Shown: piece after piece, positions 24,422-33,674 of the stretch | Position numbering within the stretch: the stretch's first letter is position 1 | How the letters are laid out: every line of letters starts with the position of its first letter | Assembly (NCBI GenBank): GCA_902621165.1 | Contig: CACNKX010000001.1 | Coordinates: 277,071 to 341,070 of the forward strand | Direction: 5' to 3' | Length of the DNA stretch: 64,000 nucleotides | Origin: an uncultured Alphaproteobacteria bacterium | GTDB lineage: Bacteria; Pseudomonadota; Alphaproteobacteria; HIMB59; GCA-002718135 | Position numbers and translations under genes: made by a program | Notes under the pieces: model-generated | Database searches by the model: none | The model's input: only the letters and a program-made list of their open reading frames with translations | What the model was told of the DNA's origin: nothing

Positions 24422-25370
24422 TTCAAAAGCTCACATATGGTTTATTGCACCAGCAATAATACTGATGATAATTATTTTAATCTTTCCTCTTTTTCTTGCA
24501 GGAGGAATTTCTTTTACTGACTATAATTTAGGAAACAAAACATTCGAGTGGGTTGGACTAGAAAATTATGACAAAATGTTCAATCGAAAAACATATGTCA
24601 AAATGATTTGGGCCACAGCGACGTATGTTATTGTTGTAGTTCCAATTTCTGTTGTACTTGGATTATGTGCTGCTATGCTCTTAAATTCACTGAGGTTTGG
24701 CGCTGATATATATAAAACAATTTTCTTTCTTCCAGTTATGGCAACTCTTCTTGCCATGGCAATTGCATGGGAATTTACTCTTCATCCAACATTAGGAATT
24801 GTAAATAGTTTTTTAGCAAATGGGTGTGGAGGAGTTAGAGAATTCATTCTTGGTTTTCATTGGTTACCGTGGGTAGACTCACAAGAAAGCTGGTATGCTG
24901 TAGCATGTGCAAACAACATGGATTTTCCATATTGGTTAAAACAAAAAAATACTGCGATTTGGACAGTATGTTTCATAGGAATTTGGCAGGCTTTTGGTTT
25001 TAATATGGTTTTATATTTAGCTGGCTTAACAAGTATACCAAGAGAGTTATACCAAGCTGCGGAAATGGATGGTGCTAAATCTACATGGGAGCAATTTAAA
25101 CTTGTTACATGGCCAATGCTTGGTCCAACAACGTTGTTTGTTGTGACTATTACTACCATTAGAACATTTCAGGTATTTGATACAATCGAAATACTGACCA
25201 AAGGTGGTCCATCAAAAACAACGTATGTCATGATGTATGCTATTTTTGAAAAAGCTATTCAACAAAACTTAACAAGTATCGGTGCAGCAATCACTGTTGT
25301 CTTTATTGGATTTATTCTTGTGTTAACGTTTTTCCAAAGATATGTCATTGAGAAGAGGGTTCATTATTAA
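24414..25370 (+). CDS. ugpA: Ugp-type ABC permease, UgpA position
   Basis: 318 residues, six membrane segments, MalF-type permease with the EAA loop ELYQAAEMDGAKSTWEQFKLVTWPML. Overlaps ugpC by 8 bp and abuts ugpE (shared base at 25370). Between membrane segments 3 and 4 a long periplasmic loop (about residues 140-180, with NGCGGVREF and VACANNMD) is not typical of UgpA and holds two cysteines that could form a disulfide. The loop may contact the binding protein or the ligand. Confidence 0.87.
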   Translation: MHNSKAHIWFIAPAIILMIIILIFPLFLAGGISFTDYNLGNKTFEWVGLENYDKMFNRKTYVKMIWATATYVIVVVPISVVLGLCAAMLLNSLRFGADIYKTIFFLPVMATLLAMAIAWEFTLHPTLGIVNSFLANGCGGVREFILGFHWLPWVDSQESWYAVACANNMDFPYWLKQKNTAIWTVCFIGIWQAFGFNMVLYLAGLTSIPRELYQAAEMDGAKSTWEQFKLVTWPMLGPTTLFVVTITTIRTFQVFDTIEILTKGGPSKTTYVMMYAIFEKAIQQNLTSIGAAITVVFIGFILVLTFFQRYVIEKRVHY

Positions 25371-26263
25371 TGGAAGCTAAACAATATATTGGGGAAGGTT
25401 GGAAGCATGCAATCTTAATTATTGGTGCTATCGTAGTGATGCTTCCTTTTTATATGATGGTTTCAATGTCATTAAAATCTCAGCAAGAAATCCAATCGAT
25501 TTCTGGTGGTCTCATTGGTGCGCAAGAAACTCAAACGTTTCCCGTATGTGTTAAAACTGGCTATTCAGAAGAAACATGTACAATGAAGCCATATCAATAC
25601 AACTATTGGTTTGCATTTGAAAAAGCTCCTATTCCTAGATACTTAATGAATGGTGTCATTGTTACTTTATCAATCTTCATCATTCAGGTTCTAGTCGCCT
25701 TACCGTGCGCGTATGCACTAGCCAAGTTACGGTTTTACGGACGAGAATTTGTTTTCTCGATGGTTTTATTTTGCTTGCTCATTCCAGTTCACGGAATTGC
25801 GCTTCCATTATATGTTATGTTGGCCCAGGCAGGATTAGTTGATACCTATTCCGCCTTAATACTCCCCTGGACAATATCGGTGTTTGGAATTTTTTTAATG
25901 CGGCAATTCTTTATGACTGTGCCCGATGAATTAATTGATGCCGCCAGGATGGATGGCATGGGAGAGTACGCAATTGTATGGAAAGTAATGCTTCCAACTG
26001 CAATACCAGCGTTACTTGCTTTTGCAATATTCTCAGTTGTTGCACACTGGAATGATTATTTCTGGCCTCGTATGGTAATAACAGGAAATAGAGATCTCTT
26101 TACTCCACCACTTGGTATAAGAGAATTTAGAGGTGGAATTGATAGTGACGAATTTGGTCCTATGATGGCTTCGATAGTTACTGTAACTGTTCCTCTTATT
26201 GTTGCTTTTATAATCGCGCAAAAACGATTTATTGAAGGAATTACTTTGACAGGCATGAAGTAA
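25370..26263 (+). CDS. ugpE: Ugp-type ABC permease, UgpE position
   Basis: 297 residues, MalG-type permease with six membrane segments and the EAA loop ELIDAARMDGMGEYAIVWKVMLP. After the first segment a periplasmic insertion (about residues 40-80) has FPVCVKTGYSEETCTMKP, again two close cysteines. Last gene of the importer operon; the EamA gene starts 20 bp downstream from a TTG. Together with the permease at 24414 it forms the channel for the ligand caught by the binding protein at 19041-20294. Confidence 0.87.
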   Translation: MEAKQYIGEGWKHAILIIGAIVVMLPFYMMVSMSLKSQQEIQSISGGLIGAQETQTFPVCVKTGYSEETCTMKPYQYNYWFAFEKAPIPRYLMNGVIVTLSIFIIQVLVALPCAYALAKLRFYGREFVFSMVLFCLLIPVHGIALPLYVMLAQAGLVDTYSALILPWTISVFGIFLMRQFFMTVPDELIDAARMDGMGEYAIVWKVMLPTAIPALLAFAIFSVVAHWNDYFWPRMVITGNRDLFTPPLGIREFRGGIDSDEFGPMMASIVTVTVPLIVAFIIAQKRFIEGITLTGMK

Positions 26264-26283
26264 ATTCTTATCTACTGATTACA

Positions 26284-27126
26284 TTGTCAGTAAATTTTAT
26301 TTTTATCTTAATTCTTGTATCTGCTCTATGTCATGCAGTTTGGAGTGCTATAATAAAATCAAGTAAGAACCCTTTATCGTTATTGGGTATAACGTCTGTC
26401 TTAGAAGTTATAATTTTTTTACCTTTAACTTTTACTGTACCATTTCCAACTTTAGAAGTTTGGTATTTTTTAATTGCAACCGTCATCATTCATGTCTTCT
26501 ACAGACTAAATGTTATCTACTCATATAGGTACGGTGATCTCTCTTACATATATCCAATTTCTAGAGGAAGTTCATGTTTGTTTGTAGCGATCATTAGTAT
26601 TTTATTTTTAAGTTCTGATATTAGTGTTGCTGGTTTTGTTGGAATATTAATTGTTTGTATTGGTTTATTTTTAATTTCTTATTCTAAAAATTTATCTTTT
26701 AACTTCAGAGGTTTTGCTCTCGCAATATCAACGGCTATTCTAATTACTGCTTACACTTTAGTTGACGGGGTCGGGGTTAGACTTTCTGAAAATGGTTTTT
26801 CATATATTTACTGGCTCTTCACACTTAATGGAATACCTCTACTAATTATTGGTTTGATCTCGAAAGATGGTTTACGAAAAAGAGAAACATACACTTTTAG
26901 ATCGGGGATTGCTGCTGGTGTCTTTGCAACAAGTAGTTACGCAATTGTTGTTTGGAGTATGCAATTTATAGAAATAGCTTATGTCTCTAGTATTAGAGAA
27001 ATAAGCATCGTGTTTGCTGCAATTATTGGAATGCTTTTCTTATTCGAGAAAAATGCAAAATCTCGAATAATACCTTCTATTTTAATAGTGAGTGGTGTTT
27101 CGGTTGTTTATTTTCAAATTCTATAA
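26284..27126 (+). CDS. EamA-family (DMT) transporter
   Basis: 280 residues, ten predicted membrane segments in two EamA repeats (LSYIYPISRGSSCLFVAI in the first, YVSSIREISIVFAAIIGMLFLFE at the end of the second). Drug/metabolite transporter superfamily, inner membrane; exports amino acids, nucleotides or metabolites in known members, substrate unknown here. The start appears to be TTG at 26284, 20 bp after ugpE, so it may be the last member of the Pho-controlled importer operon. Without a clear ribosome-binding site the start is uncertain. Confidence 0.75.
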   Translation: MSVNFIFILILVSALCHAVWSAIIKSSKNPLSLLGITSVLEVIIFLPLTFTVPFPTLEVWYFLIATVIIHVFYRLNVIYSYRYGDLSYIYPISRGSSCLFVAIISILFLSSDISVAGFVGILIVCIGLFLISYSKNLSFNFRGFALAISTAILITAYTLVDGVGVRLSENGFSYIYWLFTLNGIPLLIIGLISKDGLRKRETYTFRSGIAAGVFATSSYAIVVWSMQFIEIAYVSSIREISIVFAAIIGMLFLFEKNAKSRIIPSILIVSGVSVVYFQIL

Positions 27127-27161
27127 GGAAAAAATATAGACTTTTTACACGAAAATTTTAT

Positions 27162-27332
27162 ATGACTTTTATGACTGAGGATATTGTGGAAGTAGATCCA
27201 AAAACCGAAACTATCTCTTGCGATGGTGGTGAAGATGGTTTAGGACATCCCGCAGTTTATTATACCTTCAATAATGAGAACAAAATTGTTTGTGGTTATT
27301 GCGGTAAAATATTTATAAAAAAAGAAGAGTAG
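27162..27332 (+). CDS. Small zf-CHCC zinc-finger protein
   Basis: 56 residues from ATG 27162 (a second in-frame ATG at 27171). Contains TISCDGGEDGLGHPAVYY and IVCGYCGKIF, giving the C-H-C-C zinc ligand set of the zf-CHCC family, the bacterial relatives of complex I subunit NDUFS6. Such proteins are a hallmark of Alphaproteobacteria. It ends 2 bp before the TIGR02300 protein, the usual alphaproteobacterial neighbour region. Its role is unknown, perhaps respiratory complex I assembly. Confidence 0.85.
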   Translation: MTFMTEDIVEVDPKTETISCDGGEDGLGHPAVYYTFNNENKIVCGYCGKIFIKKEE

Positions 27333-27334
27333 AA

Positions 27335-27688
27335 ATGTACAAAGAATCTTGGGGTTTAAAAAGAATATGTCCAATGTGTAGTAAGCAATACTACGACTTA
27401 GGAAGAACGGAACTGGAATGTCCTGAGTGTGGTAAAGAAATTGAAGTTACTACCATGACTAGACCAAGACGTGGAAGAAAACCTGGAAGTACTAATGCTG
27501 CTCCTTTAACTAATCCTATTCCTCCAAAACCAAAAGAAAAAGATGATGATCTTGATATCGATAATTTGGATTTGGATAACAACGAAGACAATCTTGAGGA
27601 TGATACTGTTTTATTAGAAGATGAAACAGAAATTGATCCAATAGCCGAAGGTATTAAACCTAAAGAAGACGGCGAAGAAGAATACTAA
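27335..27688 (+). CDS. TIGR02300/FYDLN-type acidic protein
   Basis: 117 residues. The N-terminus has a zinc-ribbon-like CPMCSKQYYDLGRTELECPECG (two CxxC pairs) containing the YYDLG version of the FYDLN motif. A short basic linker RPRRGRKPG follows, and then a strongly acidic Asp/Glu-rich tail. This conserved alphaproteobacterial family has no known function. The pairing with the zf-CHCC gene 2 bp upstream suggests co-expression. Low-complexity tail, likely disordered. Confidence 0.88.
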   Translation: MYKESWGLKRICPMCSKQYYDLGRTELECPECGKEIEVTTMTRPRRGRKPGSTNAAPLTNPIPPKPKEKDDDLDIDNLDLDNNEDNLEDDTVLLEDETEIDPIAEGIKPKEDGEEEY

Positions 27689-27710
27689 AATTTCAATAAA
27701 AAATTAGAAG

Positions 27711-28949
27711 ATGTTTAAGGTACTACAAAACACTTGGGCCCTTTTTTTTGGCTTTGCTTTAATTAGTCTTGGTCACGGTTTGCAAGGAACACTAATCGGT
27801 GTTCGTTCTGTTTTAGAAGGTTTTAGTTTTTTTGCATCAGGACTTATTATAGCTGGTTATTACGTTGGATACTTAACTGGCGCGTTAACAATTCCAAGTT
27901 TTTTACAACGTGTTGGTCATATAAGAGTTTTTGCCGCTTTAGCATCGCTTGCTTCTATCGCTATACTATTACACTCAGTATTTGTGCATCCTTATTCATG
28001 GATGTTTATACGAATATTAACTGGTTTAAGCCTTGCTGGAATTTATGTGATCATGGAGAGCTGGTTAAATGAAAAATCAACTAATCAAACTCGTGGTCAA
28101 TTACTTTCCGTTTACATGATTATTACTTTTGTGTTTGTTGGAGCAGGGCAATTTTTATTAAATTTAGGTGATCCAGCTAAGGTTGATTTATTTATTTTAG
28201 TATCAATCTTATTATCATTCGCACTTCTTCCTATTCTTTTGTCTTCAACAGAACAACCTAATACAGAAAGTCCTAAATTTTTTTCTTTAAGAGAATTTTA
28301 TACTGTTTCACCTTTGGGTTTTGTTGGTGCCTTAGCAACTGGTTTATCACATAGTGCAGTTTTTGGGTATGGTGCAATTTATGCTTCATCTATTAATTTA
28401 AGCTTATTTGAAATTTCTCTGTATATGATGATTATAACGTCAGCTGGCGCTCTATCTCAATGGCCTATTGGATATTTGTCAGATAGAATTGATAGACGTG
28501 TTATTCTTATTGGTGTTTCTTTTATGGCTTCAGGTTTGAGTTTATTTTTTGTTTTTGCAAACTTTATGCCGCTAACATTATTCTTAATTTTTACTGGTCT
28601 TTTTTCAGTTGCATGTTTACCAATGTATTCACTTACAGTTGCTCATACAAATGACTTCTTACAACCTAATGAGATAGTATCAGCAAGTGCAACCTTTGGT
28701 ATACTTATTGGTATTGGATCAATTATCGGACCTTTGTTAGTTTCTACTTTCATGGAAATTTTGGGAGCGGTAGGTTTTTACATCTATTTATTTTTAATAC
28801 ATGGACTACTAGGGCTGTTTGGTTTGTATAGAATGACACAAAGAACTAAACCGCGTGATCTTGAATCACAATATAATCCTTTACCACGAAATATTAGTCC
28901 TGCTGGTATGGAAATGAACCCCGTTACTGAGCCAACTGAGGACGAGTAA
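27711..28949 (+). CDS. MFS transporter (YcaD-like)
   Basis: 412 residues, twelve membrane segments. Visible are FALISLGHGLQGTLIGVR, GLSLAGIYVIMESWLNE in the central region and GYLSDRIDRR, the cytoplasmic loop motif of the major facilitator superfamily. The MESWLNE motif is typical of the YcaD/putative MFS group conserved in Alphaproteobacteria. Substrate unknown. Its C-terminal tail overlaps the convergent msrQ gene by 26 bp. Confidence 0.85.
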   Translation: MFKVLQNTWALFFGFALISLGHGLQGTLIGVRSVLEGFSFFASGLIIAGYYVGYLTGALTIPSFLQRVGHIRVFAALASLASIAILLHSVFVHPYSWMFIRILTGLSLAGIYVIMESWLNEKSTNQTRGQLLSVYMIITFVFVGAGQFLLNLGDPAKVDLFILVSILLSFALLPILLSSTEQPNTESPKFFSLREFYTVSPLGFVGALATGLSHSAVFGYGAIYASSINLSLFEISLYMMIITSAGALSQWPIGYLSDRIDRRVILIGVSFMASGLSLFFVFANFMPLTLFLIFTGLFSVACLPMYSLTVAHTNDFLQPNEIVSASATFGILIGIGSIIGPLLVSTFMEILGAVGFYIYLFLIHGLLGLFGLYRMTQRTKPRDLESQYNPLPRNISPAGMEMNPVTEPTEDE

Positions 28950-29529
28950 GTCTTTTAAATATTCTGTGAAGTAACAAGAGGATAATTATTCCCATATAAA
29001 TGACTGGTTCAGTTTTATCAGCGCGAACTAAAACATAAAAATGCATACTAGCCAGAATGGCAACTGGGTAAATTAAATAATGAATTTTTTTCCATAATTT
29101 AAAACCTAATCGCTTAATCATATTGTTTGTTGAAGTGCTAGCAAGCGGTATTAAAAAAAGAAAACTTATAAAACCAAAAGTTATAAATGGTCTTTTTATA
29201 ATATCTTGTATGATAAATTGTATATCTAAAAAATGATCTAAAACTATGTAAGTGGAGAAATGCAAACAGACATAATAGAAAGCGAAAAGTCCAATCATTC
29301 TTCGTATGACAACTATCGATTTTAAAGGTTTAATATTTGATAGAGTAGTAATCATTAGAGTTATTATTATTAATCTGAGTGCCATTAGACCTAACTCATC
29401 CATAAGTTTTTCAATTGGATTTACTCCAAGATTCCCAGTAACAAATTGGTACGCCCAGAGTAGACTAGGAAATAAAATTAAAATAAATAAGACAGGTTTA
29501 CTGCGATTAAAATTTCTTGTTGAAAACAT
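28924..29529 (-). CDS. msrQ: MsrQ heme-binding membrane subunit
   Basis: 201 residues, six membrane segments of the ferric-reductase-like domain. Heme-ligand histidines are in YVCLHFSTYIV and KIHYLIYPVAILASMHFY. It passes electrons from the quinone pool or flavin reductase to the periplasmic MsrP. It starts 3 bp after msrP. The pair repairs oxidised methionine in periplasmic proteins. Length and layout are normal for the family. Confidence 0.9.
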   Translation of the reverse strand: MFSTRNFNRSKPVLFILILFPSLLWAYQFVTGNLGVNPIEKLMDELGLMALRLIIITLMITTLSNIKPLKSIVVIRRMIGLFAFYYVCLHFSTYIVLDHFLDIQFIIQDIIKRPFITFGFISFLFLIPLASTSTNNMIKRLGFKLWKKIHYLIYPVAILASMHFYVLVRADKTEPVIYMGIIILLLLHRIFKRLTRPQLAQ

Positions 29530-29532
29530 TCA

Positions 29533-30450
29533 TTAATAAAATTTAGTTAAATCTAAATCTTTATAGAGATGTGCTACTTCTTCTTCATAGCCATTAAACA
29601 TTAGTGTTTCTCTTCTTTTAAACTCTCCAATTCGTCTCTCTGTTCCTTGACTCCATCTTGGATGATTAACATTAGGATTAACATTAGCATAAAAACCATA
29701 TTCCCAAGGAGCTAAAGTTTCCCAAGATGTTTCAGGTTGAGTATCTAAAAATCTAATTTCCACAATTGATTTAATTGATTTGAAACCATACTTCCATGGA
29801 ACAACTAATCTTATGGGTGCACCATTTTGATTAGGCATTTCATGACCATACAATCCAGTTGCTAATATTGTTAAAGGATTCATTGCCTCATCCATTCGAA
29901 GCCCTTCTCTATATGGCCAAATGATTGTTCTCTTTTGCTGACCTGGCATTTCTTCCGGCCTGAATACAGTTAAAAATTGAACATACTTAGCAGAGCTTAA
30001 AGGTTCGGCCATTTTTATAAGTTCAGATAACTGAAAACCTTGCCAAGGAATAACCATGGACCATGCTTCAACACATCTTAATCTATAAACCCTATCTTCT
30101 ATTGTTACATTTGATAAAATTTTTTCTAAGTCAAATGTTTGAGGCTTTTTCACAAGACCATCTATTTTTATTGTCCATGGCCTAGGTTTAAAATTTCCAG
30201 AATTTAAATGTGGATGTTTTTTATGAGTCCCAAACTCATAAAAATTATTGTACGTTGTGATTTCTTCGTAAGAATTAAGTTTGTCTTTTTCATTTAGATT
30301 ATTAGTATAAATTGAAAGATCACTATCGTGTTTTGCAAATGCTGATGAGGTAACCGTTGCTAGCATGGCGCTAGCTAAAGATCCCTTTATAAACTTACGT
30401 CTATTTAAATATGTCTTATAGGGTGTGATTTCAGATCCTAAAATTTTCAT
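29533..30450 (-). CDS. msrP: MsrP methionine sulfoxide reductase, molybdopterin subunit
   Basis: 305 residues. Tat signal NRRKFIKGSLASAMLA at the start, so exported folded. Oxidoreductase molybdopterin-binding domain with the Mo-ligand Cys in YRLRCVEAWSMVIPW and PNQNGAPIRLVVPWKYGFKS, typical of MsrP/YedY. Reduces methionine sulfoxide in periplasmic proteins using electrons from MsrQ (28924). Needs molybdenum cofactor, whose synthesis genes are not in the window. Upstream lies a cytochrome c gene on the same strand that may share the redox setting. Confidence 0.92.
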   Translation of the reverse strand: MKILGSEITPYKTYLNRRKFIKGSLASAMLATVTSSAFAKHDSDLSIYTNNLNEKDKLNSYEEITTYNNFYEFGTHKKHPHLNSGNFKPRPWTIKIDGLVKKPQTFDLEKILSNVTIEDRVYRLRCVEAWSMVIPWQGFQLSELIKMAEPLSSAKYVQFLTVFRPEEMPGQQKRTIIWPYREGLRMDEAMNPLTILATGLYGHEMPNQNGAPIRLVVPWKYGFKSIKSIVEIRFLDTQPETSWETLAPWEYGFYANVNPNVNHPRWSQGTERRIGEFKRRETLMFNGYEEEVAHLYKDLDLTKFY

Positions 30451-30501
30451 TATAATAATATATATCTTAAATATTAAAATTGAAGATTTGCTTCAATAAA
30501 C

Positions 30502-30909
30502 TTAGCTTTTAAAATGGGAGTTATATTTATTTAGTATTTTTTCTGGCCATGTACTTTTGATAAATTCAAGAATAGACCAAACATCTTCATCTGATAACGC
30601 ATCATTACCAAGCATTTTACCTTCATAATCAGGATTTGATTTTTTAAAACCATATTTAATGACATGAAATAATTGTGCAGGAGAGTGGTGCCAAGTATGC
30701 CCAGTGCCATTAAGAGGAGGTGCTCTTCTATGACCATCTTCATCTAACGATTTATCCCACTCTTCATGACCTGCTAAATTACCCATATGACACCCTGCAC
30801 AATTTTCAGCATATAGTTTCATACCTTTAAAAATATCAACTTCTGCTGCATGAATACTATGTCCAATACATAATATTATAAGTACCGAAAATAATTTAAG
30901 GGTTCGCAT
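30502..30909 (-). CDS. Periplasmic c-type cytochrome
   Basis: 135 residues with a signal peptide (LFSVLIILCIGHSIHA). One heme-binding motif, CAGCH, is in YAENCAGCHMGNLAG, and the distal ligand Met probably is in EGKMLGNDALSD. Similar to single-domain class I cytochromes with 'cytochrome_CBB3'-like fold. It is 51 bp upstream of msrP and likely shares its transcript. Possible electron carrier to a periplasmic reductase or oxidase; partner not known. Confidence 0.85.
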   Translation of the reverse strand: MRTLKLFSVLIILCIGHSIHAAEVDIFKGMKLYAENCAGCHMGNLAGHEEWDKSLDEDGHRRAPPLNGTGHTWHHSPAQLFHVIKYGFKKSNPDYEGKMLGNDALSDEDVWSILEFIKSTWPEKILNKYNSHFKS

Positions 30910-30977
30910 TCTATTTATATAATTTTTTAAATTTATATTTCATTACAAATCTGTCTTTTTTTTGATAGGATATATCT

Positions 30978-32768
30978 ATGAAAAAATTTCTAATCGCATT
31001 TGCCATTTTAACTTCAATAATTGCACTTAACAAACATGCGTACAGTGAAAAAGTTCACGGTATTGCAATGCATGGAACACCAAAGTATGCCAGTGATTTT
31101 GAAAATCTAGATTATGTAAACCCAAATGCACCTAAAGGTGGGGTAGTAAAATTTGGATCATATGGTTCTTTTGATAATCTAAATAGAGTGGCTTTTAAAG
31201 GTTCTAAAGCTGCTGGTCTAGGATATGTTAATGATACGTTAATGAGAAGAGTATGGGATGAAGCATTCTCTCTCTATGGTTTAATAGCTGAAAAGGTAGA
31301 ATTGCCTGAAGATAGATCGTCTATAACTTTTTATTTAAATTCAAATGCAACCTTTCATGATGGCTCACCAATAACACGCGATGATGTATTGTTTAGTCTA
31401 GAAACGTTTCAAACAAAAGGTACTCCAAATCAGAAAAAAACTTATGGCAAAGTTATTAAAACTGAATTGATTGGAAATGATGGAATAAAAATGATTTTTG
31501 AAAATAATGAAGATAAGGAATTACCTCTTATTATTGCAGGCTTTCTTCCAATCATTCCAAAAAAGTTTTATGAAAATCTTGATGTTACAAAAACATTTTT
31601 AGATATTCCTCTAGGCAGTGGTCCATACCAAGTTGATAGTCTCGATCCAGGACGTCAAATAAAATACAAACGCGTTGAAAATTATTGGGCAAAAGATTTA
31701 CCGGTAAATAAAGGTCTCTATAATTTTGATACAATTATTTATGATTATTACAAAGACTCAAATGTCTTAGTTGAAGCTTTTAAGGTTGGTGAATACGACT
31801 TTAGAAGAGAGTACAATGTTAAACGTTGGTTATCAGAATATGATTTCAAAGCTGTCCAGAATGGTGAAGTAATATTGACAGAAATGAATAACGATAGACC
31901 TGTTGGAATGAATGGTCTTGTGATGAATTCAAGACGTGACATATTTAATAATAGAAATGTAAGACTTGCTTTAAGTTATGCCTATGATCATGAATGGATT
32001 AATAAAACGATATATCAAAATGCTTATGTGAGAACAGATAGTTATTTTGATAATTCACCATTAGCTTCTTCAGGCTTACCATCAAAAAATGAGTTAGAAT
32101 TACTGAATGTATGGAAAGATGAAATTCCAGCAGAGGTGTTTACGGAATCATTTATACCACCTATTACGGATGGCAGTGGTAATGACCGTAAAAATTTATT
32201 GAAAGCAAAAGAAATACTCGAAAAAGAGGGTTGGTTTGTTGAAGATGGAAAACTGGTAAAAGATGGAAAGGAATTCAAGTTTGAGTTCTTGATTGTCAGT
32301 CCATCTGATGAGAAAATTGCGTTAGCCTATCAAAGTAATTTAAAAAAACTCGGCATTACAATGGATGTAAGAACTGTTGATTCATCACAGTATCAAGAAC
32401 GTTTGTTAACTTATGATTTTGATATGATTAAAAGATATTGGGGAGTCAGTTTAAGCCCAGGAAATGAACAACAATTTTATTGGGGATCAGAAGTTGGTCA
32501 AAAAGATGGAAGCAGAAATTATCCTGGTATCAATAGTCCAGCAGTTGATGCATTAATTGAAAAACTAATTAGTGCAACAAATAGAGAAGAATTAACAACG
32601 GCTATCCACGCACTTGATAGAGTATTGTTATGGGGTCACTATGTAGTTCCTCTTTATCATAGCAACAAAGACAGAATTGCTTATTGGGATTTTTTTGAAT
32701 ACCCAGACGAAATTCCACTTTACGGAATTGTAATTGAGTCTTGGTGGATTAATCAAGATAAACAATAA
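30978..32768 (+). CDS. Family-5 extracellular solute-binding protein (YejA-like)
   Basis: 596 residues with signal peptide (KKFLIAFAILTSIIALNKHAYS). SBP_bac_5 fold: HGIAMHGTPKYASDFENLDY, then GGVVKFGSYGSFDNLN, FYLNSNATFHDGSPITRDDVLFSLE and PLGSGPYQV. The long form with this N-terminus resembles YejA, which binds oligopeptides or microcin-like compounds. No ABC permease gene follows; the next gene is an EamA transporter. So the partner permease must be elsewhere. Good signal for peptide uptake, ligand not determinable. Confidence 0.85.
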   Translation: MKKFLIAFAILTSIIALNKHAYSEKVHGIAMHGTPKYASDFENLDYVNPNAPKGGVVKFGSYGSFDNLNRVAFKGSKAAGLGYVNDTLMRRVWDEAFSLYGLIAEKVELPEDRSSITFYLNSNATFHDGSPITRDDVLFSLETFQTKGTPNQKKTYGKVIKTELIGNDGIKMIFENNEDKELPLIIAGFLPIIPKKFYENLDVTKTFLDIPLGSGPYQVDSLDPGRQIKYKRVENYWAKDLPVNKGLYNFDTIIYDYYKDSNVLVEAFKVGEYDFRREYNVKRWLSEYDFKAVQNGEVILTEMNNDRPVGMNGLVMNSRRDIFNNRNVRLALSYAYDHEWINKTIYQNAYVRTDSYFDNSPLASSGLPSKNELELLNVWKDEIPAEVFTESFIPPITDGSGNDRKNLLKAKEILEKEGWFVEDGKLVKDGKEFKFEFLIVSPSDEKIALAYQSNLKKLGITMDVRTVDSSQYQERLLTYDFDMIKRYWGVSLSPGNEQQFYWGSEVGQKDGSRNYPGINSPAVDALIEKLISATNREELTTAIHALDRVLLWGHYVVPLYHSNKDRIAYWDFFEYPDEIPLYGIVIESWWINQDKQ

Positions 32769-32789
32769 AATAAGTAATCAAATATTTTT

Positions 32790-33674
32790 ATGAGTCATAC
32801 AAGAGCTAACATACTCATGTTAATTGCCTCACTTATATGGGGAACAGCTTTTGTCAGTCAAACTACTGGAATGGGAGCCATAGGTCCTTTTACTTTTAGC
32901 TTTGGAAGATTCTTTTTTGCTTTTTTAACAGTAATTCCATTTGCGATTTATCTAGAACAACAAAATATTGTTAAAATATTAAGTGATAGAAAAAAAGTTT
33001 ATCTTTGTTTAGCTACAGGTTTTTTTCTTTTTGGTGGTATGGGTCTTCAACAATACGCTTTACAAAAATCATTAATATCAAATGCTGCTTTTCTTAGCAC
33101 TCTTTACGTTCCCTTTGTTGGTATAATTTCAAGATTCATAATTAAAAAACAGGTACACTGGATTATCTGGATTGCCATTTTACTTTGTTTGTATGGATCA
33201 TATCTTTTGTCCTCTAATCAATCAGTTGAAATTCAACAATCAGATTCACTCTTGTTTATTGCTGCTTTATTTTTTGCCTTACATATTATTTGTATCGATA
33301 TTTTTATGAAAGAACTTAACAGTCCTTTTTTATTTGGAAGCATTCAGTACTTTATTGTTTTTATTTTATCTATGATCCTAGCTTTTATGTGGGAGGAACC
33401 AAAGCTCTCCAATATGCAAATTGAATGGTTTGAAATTTTATATACGGGTATTTTTTCTGCTGGCATTGGATATACACTTCAAATTATTGCTCAACATAAA
33501 GCTAATCCTGCTCCTGCTGCTATTATTTTATCAATGGAGTCGGTCTTTGCTGCAATAGCAGGTTGGATACTTTTAAATCAAGTTTTAGACACACAAAAAA
33601 TACTTGGATGCCTTGCAATATTTATTGGAGTCATTATAGTACAATTAGTACCAATAATTATTAAACAAAAATGA
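32790..33674 (+). CDS. EamA-family (DMT) transporter
   Basis: 294 residues, ten membrane segments in two EamA domains (LMLIASLIWGTAFVSQ at the start; AGIGYTLQIIAQ and LSMESVFAAIAGWILLNQ in the second half). Inner-membrane exporter or importer of unknown metabolite. It overlaps the PfkB kinase gene by 4 bp (ATGA), so the two are translationally coupled; export of a nucleoside or sugar linked to that kinase is possible but only inference. Confidence 0.82.
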   Translation: MSHTRANILMLIASLIWGTAFVSQTTGMGAIGPFTFSFGRFFFAFLTVIPFAIYLEQQNIVKILSDRKKVYLCLATGFFLFGGMGLQQYALQKSLISNAAFLSTLYVPFVGIISRFIIKKQVHWIIWIAILLCLYGSYLLSSNQSVEIQQSDSLLFIAALFFALHIICIDIFMKELNSPFLFGSIQYFIVFILSMILAFMWEEPKLSNMQIEWFEILYTGIFSAGIGYTLQIIAQHKANPAPAAIILSMESVFAAIAGWILLNQVLDTQKILGCLAIFIGVIIVQLVPIIIKQK

